Shown: piece after piece, positions 50,453-61,400 of the stretch | Numbering within the stretch: position 1 is the first letter of the stretch | How the letters are laid out: every line of letters starts with the position of its first letter | Origin: GCA-1730015 sp964409275 | GTDB lineage: Bacteria > Pseudomonadota > Gammaproteobacteria > Granulosicoccales > Granulosicoccaceae | Length of the DNA stretch: 64,000 bases | Reading direction: 5' to 3' | Assembly: GCA_964409275.1 (NCBI GenBank) | Contig: CAYPCS010000006.1 | Coordinates: forward strand, 77,830-141,829 | The notes under the pieces: model-generated | The model's input: the letters and a program-made list of their open reading frames with translations, nothing else | Told to the model about the DNA's origin: nothing | The model's database searches: none | Translations under genes and position numbers: made by a program

Positions 50453-50961
50453 GATGAATCATCCGAACAACCTGCCGCCCCTGTGGCAACCCTGTTTTGC
50501 TCTACGTGATTTTGCTGGCCGAGCTATTCACACTGATTTTTCATTTCAGATCTTTTTCGGCGTAAATTTTCGCGCGCTCACTAGCGTTCAAAGGGTGCTG
50601 CGGAGCACCGGAGTCGCTGGATTTGGCAATCTCGTACCGATGAAGTGCAAACAGGCATAAGAAACACCGCTCATTCAGCGGTAGCGAATCAAGAACAGCC
50701 CGGTTCAGTCGATTCTAACGCCATACGAGTCCCGTTCTGTTTCACAAACTGGACAAAGGCGACGAGACATAAGTGCAAACCAGGACGATGCTTGCTGAAC
50801 CTGGTCTCAAACCTGCGAGAGTCCTGGATGATTTGAAGGAAAGTGATGAGTGGTAGTTGTTTTTGCATGAACGGCAGATTGCGAAGGCTGTTATGCCGGC
50901 CTTGAAAAGCACCAAATTTCAATGGATTAGCCGTTTTTATGCGCGCAATGCTGGTGGTATT
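50453..50961. other. About 510 bp without a supported gene, downstream of the orphan terminator
   Basis: Short frames occur (for example 50454-50660) but have no ribosome site or family. A small inverted repeat (ACCGCTCATTCAGCGGT, near 50666-50682) was seen. The leftward frame 50689-51135 runs through the tRNA and is not real. Confidence 0.5.
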
Positions 50962-51051
50962 TGGCGGAGAGTGAGGGATTCGAACCCCCGGAGGGTTTAA
51001 CCCCTCAACGGTTTTCAAGACCGCCGCATTCGACCACTCTGCCAACTCTCC
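50962..51051 (-). tRNA. tRNA-Ser(TGA), CCA end encoded
   Basis: On the minus strand the sequence folds as a long-variable-arm tRNA of 90 nt: acceptor GGAGAGT/ACTCTCC, anticodon loop CTTGAAA with anticodon TGA (plus strand 51015-51017), variable arm GAGGGGTTAAACCCTC, T loop TTCGAAT, discriminator G and encoded CCA. The long variable arm and TGA anticodon give serine (UCA codons). Confidence 0.95.
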
Positions 51052-51233
51052 GATGAATCTGTGGTACTGCAAAAGCAAGCGAGAGATAATACTGAATAAC
51101 TGACCAAAATGCCACGATTTGGGTGTTTTTGACATTGAAATTTGGTCATAACATCCCTATTGTTGTCTGGAAACCGTAGAGAAATGCTCTCTGCGAAATT
51201 ACCCGTACATTTTCGATATTGGAGCTTTACACC

Positions 51234-51893
51234 TTGGCTATTCAAACAGTTGATCGCGCAAGTGCGCTAACCGCAAACAATGTGTTGAGGGATACTTACC
51301 GACTGCTGTCGCTGACGCTGCTGTTTAGCGCGTTCACCGCCGGTATTTCCTACTTCCTCCGATTGCCCCATTCAATCTCTCTGGTTTGCACCATTGGGGC
51401 TATGGGTCTGTTGTGGTTCGTTCTGCCCAAATTTTCAAATTCTGCAAAAGGTATCTGGGTAGTGTTTGCCGTCACCGGTCTGCTTGGAATCGGTCTTGGC
51501 CCAATGCTCAATCACTATCTCGCCACCAGCAACGGCCCGACTATGGTCGCCACTGCACTTGGCGGTACCGGCGCAATCTTTCTCGGCCTCTCAGGCTTCG
51601 CTCTGGTAAGCAAAAGAGATTTCAGCTTTCTTGGCGGTTTTCTGTTTGCCGGTTTTATCGTGGTCATTCTGGCAATGGTAGCCAACCTGTTTCTGCAAAT
51701 GCCTGCCATGCAGATTGTTTTGTCAGCGGCCATTATCCTGCTGATGAGTGGTTTCATACTGTTTGATACCAGCAGAATCGTAAACGGCGGTGAGACCAAC
51801 TACATCAACGCCACCGTTAGCCTGTTTTTGTCTATTTACAATATTTTTCACAGCCTGCTGTTCCTGCTCGGTATGGGTGGTGGAGACGACTAG
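51234..51893 (+). CDS. yccA: Bax inhibitor-1/YccA family membrane protein
   Basis: 219 residues from TTG 51234, the same length as E. coli YccA; GGAG at 51221-51224 stands 9 bp upstream, whereas a TTG at 51219 overlaps that site. Seven hydrophobic segments are visible. Family motifs: NVLRDTYRLLSLTLLFSAFTA at the start, GPMLNHYL, ALGGTGAIFLGLS, KRDFSFLGGFLF and FDTSRIVNGGETNYINATVSLFLSIYNIF at the end. YccA interacts with and restrains the FtsH membrane protease in E. coli; the same role is plausible here. It is divergent from tRNA-Ser and followed by a strong terminator. Confidence 0.93.
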   Translation: MAIQTVDRASALTANNVLRDTYRLLSLTLLFSAFTAGISYFLRLPHSISLVCTIGAMGLLWFVLPKFSNSAKGIWVVFAVTGLLGIGLGPMLNHYLATSNGPTMVATALGGTGAIFLGLSGFALVSKRDFSFLGGFLFAGFIVVILAMVANLFLQMPAMQIVLSAAIILLMSGFILFDTSRIVNGGETNYINATVSLFLSIYNIFHSLLFLLGMGGGDD

Positions 51894-51908
51894 GCAACCG
51901 CGTTGCCG

Positions 51909-51939
51909 AAAAGCCCCGGACATCCCGGGGCTTTTTTTT
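51909..51939 (+). terminator. Rho-independent terminator after the YccA-family gene
   Basis: AAGCCCCGG / CCGGGGCTT stem with an ACATC loop, followed by a run of T. It lies 16 bp after the stop codon. Confidence 0.95.
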
Positions 51940-51983
51940 GCCTGTCCGGAAATGACTGAACAGAAACACCAGGGGACTGAATT

Positions 51984-52166
51984 ATGGGGTTAGCAGGGCA
52001 AATCGCCATTGCGGCAATGATGTTATTTTTTGTCTGGCGCCTGTGGCCAACCGCAAAAACGTGGATGAGCGACGGGCCTAAGGGCGACAGTAACGACTGG
52101 CTGACAGCCGCCCTGTTACTGGGTGGGGTTATGCTTTTTGTGTGGATCCTGATAAAACTGGTCTGA
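51984..52166 (+). CDS. Small two-TM membrane protein
   Basis: 60 residues. Two hydrophobic helices (about 4-20 and 40-58) are joined by a short polar loop containing WPTAKTWMSDGPKGDSNDW, which would lie in one compartment. AGGGGA stands 10 bp before the ATG. I do not recognise a named family, although small proteins of this outline are common beside housekeeping genes in gammaproteobacteria. It has its own unit after the YccA-family gene's terminator. Confidence 0.65.
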   Translation: MGLAGQIAIAAMMLFFVWRLWPTAKTWMSDGPKGDSNDWLTAALLLGGVMLFVWILIKLV

Positions 52167-52433
52167 TTGCAACGACTCGATCGCATAGCTGCCCGGATCT
52201 GATCCGGCAGCCTGTGGTCCGTGATACTTCAACCGATATGTGCTCTTCGTGCCATAGATTGCCGCCCAAGAGTCGCTGCCACACCCTGACAGAATATCCT
52301 GATTGAGAACCCTTCTCAGCACCCGCGGATAAACGCATGAAACTATTGTATATTATTATAACTCCATAGCTCCAGTTCGCTCACTGCCTGCCGATTTTTT
52401 CCAAATACCTGCAGCAGCACGAGTTTCTGGCAC
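52167..52433. promoter_or_regulatory. Leader region of the second giant gene, with inverted repeat and AT-rich block
   Basis: An inverted repeat CTGCCCGGATC-T-GATCCGGCAG (52189-52210; one bulged base) is not followed by a T run, so it is more likely a protein-binding site or RNA structure than a terminator. An AT-rich block at 52341-52362 (with TATATT, TATTAT and TATAAC) is the best -10 candidate for the giant gene, about 75-90 bp before its GTG; no clear -35 was found. Confidence 0.4.
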
Positions 52434-55400
52434 GTGGCGTCGCGAACAAAAAAACACAATAGAAACAAAGACACGCCCCTGCTAGAAGCGCTGGAGGCAC
52501 GAGTTCTGTACTCGGCTGATCCATTCGGAATCGGTACCGTTTCAGAGTCACTTGACGACATTCTGCCAATTGCCGGTGCTGATGCCAGCAACGAATTGCC
52601 AGGCACTCCGACGTCTGAGGTTATTTTCGTCGACAAAACCATCCCGGCTTACCAGCAATTAATCGATGAAATAAAACGCGATAAAAAAGACCGGTCTTTC
52701 GTGATCCACACCATCGGCGCGGACCAGTCAATTGCAGACGTTAGCGGGATTCTGGCGTCCCACGATGATCTGGGCAGCATACATTTCATCACCCACGGTA
52801 CAGACTCCAATATAAAAATTGGCAAAACTATCATCAGCACTGAATCCTTTGAGGGACTGCAGGATGAACTGGAGAACTGGGGAGCATCGGTAAGCGATGA
52901 TGGAGACATCCTCTTTTATGGCTGTAACCTCGCGGCCACAGAGGAAGGCAAAAGCCTGATCAACAGTATTGCCGATGTCACCGGCGCCGACATTGCCGCC
53001 AGCACGAACCTGACCGGTCACGATTCATTCAGTGCAGACTGGGATCTTGAGTATGAGGCAGGACAGGTTCTGGAAGGTAGTGCACTGTTTAGCGACGCAC
53101 CGGCAGATTGGGAATCGATGCTCGCCATGATTCTGGTGGACACCACCGAGGACGTTGTGAACGCACCGGATTTATCATCGGTAGCAGCCCTCATTGCAGA
53201 CCCGGGTGCGGATGGTATCTCGTTACGCGAAGCGATAGTAGCCGCAAACACAGATGCGGCACTTGATGTAATTGTACTGCAAGATGATAAATACGACCTT
53301 AGTCTGGATACCGGACCACTCAATAGCGGAGACTTGTATGTAGGTGATCTGGATATCTACAACAGCATTCATATACAAGGCGTTGAAGGTGGAAACACAA
53401 CAATCGACGCAAAAAACCTGGACCGGGTGTTTAGCTTTACCGGCGGCACCAACACCATCGAAAACGTTAAAATCCAGAATGGAGAAACCGCAGAATTTGG
53501 CGGCGGTATCCTCGTCAGGGATAGCACGGTCAATTTAAACAATGTCACCCTGCATAACAATGAGTCCACCGTAGAGCGTGGTGGTGGTATCTACACTGAT
53601 GGATCTGCAGTTACCGTAAACATCAAAGACTCTACCATCTCGGACAATACCGCTGGCAAGCAACTGACAGACTTGAATGCCGGTGGCGCGATTCACAATT
53701 GGTCCGCCACGGTCACTATTACCCGAACCGATGTTATAAATAACAAGGGTAGCTACGGTGGAGCGATATTTAATCACGGCGTACTGGACGTAAAAGACAG
53801 CTACCTGTTTTCAAATTCAGCCGAGGAGAAAGGCGGCGCAATCCTTAATCAGGGATTGCTCTCGGTAAGCCGAACTCTGTTTGAAGAAAACACGGCTGCC
53901 GGTGGCGCCGGATTGACCAATGAAGGCACCGCGTTAGTCCGGGAAGCGACGTTTTCAGACAATGATGCGAGTGCCAGTGGTGGTGCTATTTTAAACACTA
54001 CCGGTACCAGCACCATTGAGCGCAGCACCATCGCATACAACGATGGAGATACCTACGGCGCGATAGATCTGCAAGGCGGAACACTAAGTCTACAGGGCAG
54101 CATTGCTGACAAAAACAACAGCAACAGTGGCGACGATATTCATACCGGTGTTAGTTCAGCCGGTCACAATCTACTGGACACCACACTGGGAAGCCCGGTG
54201 GTTTCTGATATAACGGGCACCGATCCGAAAATTAGCAATACGCTCAGCGATGAAGGTGGTTTTAGCAAAGTTCACCGCCTGGAGGACGATAGCCCGGCAA
54301 TCAACGCCGGTGCAGTTGTAAGTAACGACAACAACTTGTCCACCATTGACGCCACCGGAGCGGCTCGCAATAACCTTGCTGACATCGGTGCCTATGAATA
54401 CCGGCAATCATCAAACCGGGGGGAGATATTCTGGGTGGCCCCGATCAGTCAGGAGATCTATCACAGTAGCACCGATGGCTCCAATACAAGACTGGTAATA
54501 CCCTCTCTGGAAACCACACCATCCGATGTAGAAGTCGATCCAGTCAATAATCGAATCTACTGGCTTGAGTCATTCGGCGGGCTTACCGAGTTCGGAGCAT
54601 TCGGGAAACTGTTTTCAGCAAATCTAGACGGTACGGACATCACTACACTGGTAACAGGTCTACATCATCCGACCGGTCTCGCGCTCGATGTGGAAAATGA
54701 GCGGCTATTTGTAACGCACGACTCTACCGCATTCAATGGTGCGACAGGCGATAATTCTATCGATGTATACACCCTCGATGGCATCAAAATTAATCCGCCA
54801 ATCGCTCAGGGTACCGCAACCGGTGGTTCGCCTCAGAACAGAATGATTACACCCACTGACGTTGAATACGATGTCGTCAACGACGTGGTTTTCTGGACTG
54901 ACCGGGATTCCGGCAATGCCGGAATCCAGTCGGTGGATAATACCGGCACTGTATCCCGGGTTCTGTCAGACGGGCCAAACCCGGCTGGCCTTGCACTTGT
55001 CGCAGATGGCAGCAGTCTGTACTGGGCTGACGGCGACGATGCGATCATTCACAGTAATTCGTCAACCGGACAACAACTCGATGCCTCGAACACCATCGGC
55101 ACAGGCATATATGCCATTGACTACCATGCACCGACCGATACCGTGTACGCATCAGACACATCGTCAAGCAGACGGATAATTACGCTTTCCGGAAGCGACT
55201 TGACCGACACAGAAGTTCTCTACACTTTCGGAGTCAGACCCGGTGGTCTATCGGTAACCTCTTTTGATGCTGTCACAGACGGACCTTCAATCGAGATAAA
55301 TACAGGGGTAACTGTTTCAGACGAAGACACCGTTCAGATCACCGAAAGCCAGTTGAATTCTATCGACCCGGACGATACCGCTGACTCGATTCTTTACGAG

Positions 55401-58400
55401 ATCACAAATTTTCCGCAACACGGTAAATTATTTGTCGATGAAATCGAAGTGACGATTGACGACCCGAGTTTCACTCAGGCGGATATCAACAAAGGAAATC
55501 TGAAGTACGAACACCTCGGCTCACAAATATCGACAGACAGTTTCGATTTCCTTGTCACTGACAATACATACCCATCTGCGGAAAAAAAATTCGATATTTC
55601 AGTGGTGATTGACAATGACGCACCCTCCGTCACCGCACTGGAGACAACCGCACTGCAGTACACAGAGAACGACGGACAGATTGCTATTACCGGCACAGCC
55701 ACCATTGCGGATTCCGACGATACACACCTGGAAACTGCCGTTATTACCATTGACAACGGCTACCAGCGGGGAGAAGACGTACTGCGATTTCCAACCGGTG
55801 GAATCATCAGCAGTAGCTGGGATGAACCCAACGGCCAGCTGACACTATTTGGCACGGATACCATCGCAAATTACGAGGATGCTATTCGATTAGTTTCCTA
55901 CCAAAACACCAGCGAAAATCCGAACCTGACACCCCGCAATGTATCAATCGTTCTGAACGACGGTGAGCTCAATTCTGTCGCTGAAAACCGGACCATAGAA
56001 GTATCCGCCAGCAACGATGCTCCAGTACTTTCTTTAGTGGAGTCAACTGACCTCTCGTACCAGGAAGGAGATGGCAAGCGCAACATCTCAAATTCTATCA
56101 ATGTGTCCGATGTTGAAAATGACACGATCCACCTGGCCACCATAAAGATTTCTAACGGATATCAAAGCACACAGGACAGACTTGATTATTTCGGCCCCGG
56201 GTCAATCACGGCTAGCTGGAACGATGGCAATGGAACTCTCACGTTAACCGGCGAAGACAGCATCGCGAACTACAATGCTGCACTTCGATCTGTCACCTAC
56301 GAAAACACCAGCGATGGTCCAACCGGATCAACCCGCGAGGTGACCTTCACGGTGAATGACGGCTCTCTGAATTCCGCTACTGAAACCAGGGTCATTGCAA
56401 TATCTACTGTCAACGACAACCCGCAATTATCTTCAACAAATACACTTTCCTACACTGAGGGTGAACTGCCGAAATCAATTGCGCCCACTGCAGTGATCAT
56501 CGATCCGGATGCGACCGACCTTGATGGTGGACAGTTAAAAGTAACGCTGACAGGTGGCTCAACTGTATCGGACAGACTGACTGTTGCCATGATCGGCAAC
56601 GGGCCAGGTGAGGTGAATTACATCAACGGTGACATCTTTTACGAAGGCGTAATTCACGCGACCGGCACAGCAACTCCGGACGGCTTCACCCCGCTTGAGA
56701 TAAATCTAAACAGCAATGCAACCAGCGAGTCAGTGCAGGCTATATTGCGCAATATTCTGTACGAAAATGTTTCCAACACTCCACTATCAAATGTTCTATA
56801 CCTAATCGAATTGACAGATGGTGACGGGGGCTACATCAATAAAAACGAAAGTATAACCATTGCCACAACAAACGATGCAGCGTTGATTACAAATCTCGAC
56901 GGATCTTCCATTCAGGCGGTAAACAACGGAACCACCTATTTAGTTGATGAAAACAGCGCTTCGTCCATCATCGATCCGGACCGTGCTCTTGAATTTAGCG
57001 GTGGTTCACTGACTATAAACGGTTTGGGATTCACGGCCAATGATACGCTTGGTATAAGCACGGCCAACGCTGTCACATTGTCATCGGGGCTTAACAACAA
57101 CTCGCAGTTAGCTATTTTCGGGGTTAACATTGGTACACTGACCAATGCCACATCCAGTAACCTGTTACTTCAGTTCAATAACAACGCTACAGCGGATCGG
57201 CTCGACCAGCTTGTACACGCGCTTGAGTTTTCATCGACCGCCCCCGATACAGGGGTGCGTACTATCGAAATCGTCCTGAACGACGGCGATGGTACTGCAA
57301 ATGGCGGTGATGATACCTCTGTAGCAAGCGTCAATATTTTCCTTAGCGACGCAAGTGTCGGTACGGTTTCGATCGACGAAGACACAGCCCATACGTTTAG
57401 CCTGAATGATTTTAGCTTTACCGGGGCCAACAGCGACCAGCTTGAATCAATCACCGTCACTGGTCTGCCGGGCAATGGCACACTATACAGCGGTATCGCG
57501 GCAGTCTCTGTGAATGACTCAATCACCAGACAGGAGATAATAGACGGTGCACTCAGAATTGAGCCCGAGCCCGACAGCAACGGTTCTGCCTACACTTCTT
57601 TTGAGTTTTACATCAACAACGGAAACAACACCGTAAATATATTGTCGGGCAATCACTCATTCCATACTCTCGACAATCATTTTATGGAATCAAACAATCA
57701 CCATCAGGCAGCAGCTATTCTTACTAATCCGCTGAATTTCGGTCCGAATGGCACGGTATTAACAGACGTCGCGATTCAGAATTCAACAGATACCATTGAT
57801 GCAAGCTATTTGTCAGAAGGGGAAGTGCTGTTCAGCGGTTTTCTGCCGGACGGGTCAGTTGATGCCGCCGAACTTGCGGCAATCGACGACTGGGTTCAGA
57901 ACGGAGGGATACTTATCGCAAGCGGCGACCTCGCCTCCCACGACGATATCAACTCCTACTACGGACTGGTTACAGAGTTCACTTTTTATAGCACCTGGTA
58001 TATTAGCGACATCGACAATCCGGTGATCAACGGATACTTTGGATTGACGGGTAACCTGGGCGACACGTTCTCCGGCTTCGGCTATAGCGGTCATTTCGAC
58101 CAAAGTTCCCTTGCCACCGGCGATACCGTAATCGCCCGTCACTTGCATACGAATCAACCAACCATGGTACTTCGCGCACATGGTGCCGGGCAAATATTGT
58201 TCACTGCAGATGAGGGAATATTTCGAAGAAACATGGACGGCGACGGGGATATCGTCTCGCGAAATGACACCTTGACTGCCAACGTCTACGCGTGGGCAGT
58301 GAACAACGCCGTTCCCTCGCAATTTTATACTATGTCAATCGACGTCGATCCGGTAAACGACTCACCGGAAATTTCCTTAATTGAACCGACACTGAGCTAT

Positions 58401-61400
58401 AGAGAAAACGACGGGGCTATCGTTGTGGCTCCTTCCCTAACAATTGATGACATAGACAATGCCATTCTCAGTGGCGCCACTGTGGCAATCAGCACTGGTT
58501 ACTCGGAGCCCGAGGACATGCTGTCATTCAACAGCATCGGTGCGATCACTGGCATCTGGACCCGGGAATCCGGAACTCTCACGCTACTCGGAGACGATTC
58601 ACTGGCCAACTACCAGTCGGTACTACGGTCGGTTACCTACGAAAATTCTCACGATAACCCTGCCACCGATACCCGCACTGTTTCGTTCACCGTTAACGAC
58701 GGGGAAAACAATTCCAGCCAGACCAGCAGGGAAATTACCGTTACGCGGATCAACGATGCCCCGCAACTCGACAATTCCGCTGACGTGAACTTCGTCGCTG
58801 TCGATGAAGATACGATTGACCCGCCAGCCACTATAGTATCCGGGTTGCTGGAGGCACAAGTGATCAACCCGGTTACCGATCCTGACAACGAAGCCTGGCA
58901 GGGCATCGCGATAGTCTCCGCGCCAGAATCCAACGGCCAATGGCAATATCAGGACTCAGGCACATGGATTGATATTACCGATGTTTCCGATTCGAATTCA
59001 CTACTGCTCGACAAAACAACATCGCTTCGCTTTTTACCCGATGCAAACTACCACGGTGCTTCTGCATTTATCGAGTTTCGGGTATACGATCAAAGCAATA
59101 CCTCGCCTGCTGGCACCTTCGTCAGCACTGCGGTCAACGGCGGTGCAACTCCATATAGCAGCAATATCGAAACCGCATCCATCACAGTTAACCCGGTCAA
59201 TGATGCACCTTCTATTACAGCGCTGGAATCAACAACACTTGAGTACACGGAGAATAGCGGTGCTATATTTCTAACATCAACCGTACTTACTGACGACATT
59301 GACAACATTAATCTGCACTCGGCAACACTCCACATCACCGAGGGCTATATTCAGGACGAAGATCAATTGTCCTATACCGGTTCCGATCTCGGCACAGAGT
59401 GGGACGCAGTCGCCGGTAAATTGCGCCTCACCGGCATAGACACTCTGGCGAATTATCAAGCCGCAATTCGCCAGGTCGTTTACGAAAACTACAGTGATCA
59501 CCCGGACACTAACAATCGCACGGTGGAAATCACTGTCGATGATGGCGCATTAGCTTCCATTGTGCAGCAACGAAAAATTAGTGTTACCGCTATTAACAAC
59601 GCACCTGCCCTGTCATTATTGGAAACCGGCTCACTTCTCTTTCAGGAGAATGCTGCCGGGGCACCGCTGACAAATTCACTGACTATCAGCGATCCGGACA
59701 ATACAAATATTAGCGAGGCACGGATTCAATTCACGCAAGGATATATCGATGGTGAAGATGTTCTTGAGTACACAAACATTAATTCCATCAACGGAAGCTG
59801 GGACAAAACGACGGGCACCCTCCTCTTGACAGGAACGAATTCACTGTCTTCATTTGAGGATGCAATTAGAAGCGTGACGTATCGAAACCTCAGCGACAAT
59901 CCTGATACTGCACCTCGCGAAATAACTTTTACAGTAAATAACGACCTGGCCTCTGCACCCGAAAGTCGTGTCATTCATATCGACGCAATCAATGACGCAC
60001 CCTTGATCACTGCCATTGAGACCAGCCCTCTCACGTATACTGAAAACTCAAGTGCCGTACCGTTAAGTTCCACAATTCAAACGAATGACCTGGATACCAC
60101 ACATTTGACTGGCGCAACAATCACGATTGTTGGCAGCTCCACGGGAAATGAGGACTCACTCATCTACAACGGTCCGTCAAGCATTGCAGCCAGCTATGAA
60201 CCAACCACCAGCACTCTTACCTTGAGCGGCAACGAATCAATTGCCGTTTATCAAAACGCTTTGCGGGCAATAAGCTACCAGAATTCCAGCGATTCGCCCG
60301 ACACAGCGAACAGAACCATAGAGTTTGTCGTCAGCGACGGCTCTGATCTATCCAGTGCTGCAATACGCACTATGCTGATCATCGCGGAAAACGATGCCCC
60401 TGCAGTCTCTGCGCCCGCTGCAATAGCGCTTGATGCCATCGATGAGGATACCGTCAATCCGGCCGGCGCATCCGTTCAGAACCTTTTTTCCAGCAGTTTT
60501 AGCGATGCAGACAACGACGGTCAATTCGCTGGAATCGCTGTCGTCAGTAACCCGGCAACAATCGACACCGGTGCCTGGCAATTCTCTGCCAATGGCAGCA
60601 AGTGGCATAACATAGACGCAAGAGACGATACAAACGCACTGATTCTCAATAAGACTGCGCTGTTGCGCTTCTTGCCCGAGCCCGACTTTTTTGGCTCACC
60701 CGATCCATTGTCTGTGCGACTGATAGACAACAGCTACACACAAAATTTCTCCACCGATTCTGATTGGCGAGAACCCGATGTAACTGTAAACGGTGGTACC
60801 TCGGCCATTAGCGCAAATACAGCAACCCTGTCTACTCATATTCGCACAATCAACGATCAGCCTGCCACCCGCAACGCATCGCTTTCACAGCTTGAGGATC
60901 TACCAACAGACTCATCCCACACGGTGTCCGATTTGTTTCAGGGAGGTTATTCGGATATCGACGGCACCGGTATTATCGCCGGCATAGCCATTACCGGTAA
61001 TACAGTTACAGTCGATGGTGAGTGGCAATACAGCAGCGATCTTCTCAACTGGTATGACGTGGGCGAGGTAAGTGCCTCTGGATCATTATTGATAGACGCC
61101 GACAGTGCCTTGCGTTTTATGTCGGCGGAGAATTTTAACGGTGCAGCCGCTGACCTGCTCATTAGAGCAATCGACGATTCATACAGCGGGAATTTCACCA
61201 TGGGTGAAAACCGCGTGTCACTGGATACCGGCTCGACCACCGAAGGTGTTGCGTATAGTGCAACGCAGAACAGACTCCGTGCAACGATAGAACCCGTGAA
61301 CGATGCGCCCCTGGCCGCTGACAATACGATTTATGTCACCGAAGATACGCCTTACAATTTTAGCCAGGCGGATTTTGGCTTTAGCGATTCCGTCGATGGC

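Noticed and set aside
50689..51135. Leftward 148-codon frame
   Set aside because: It runs through the complete tRNA-Ser gene and shows no protein family.
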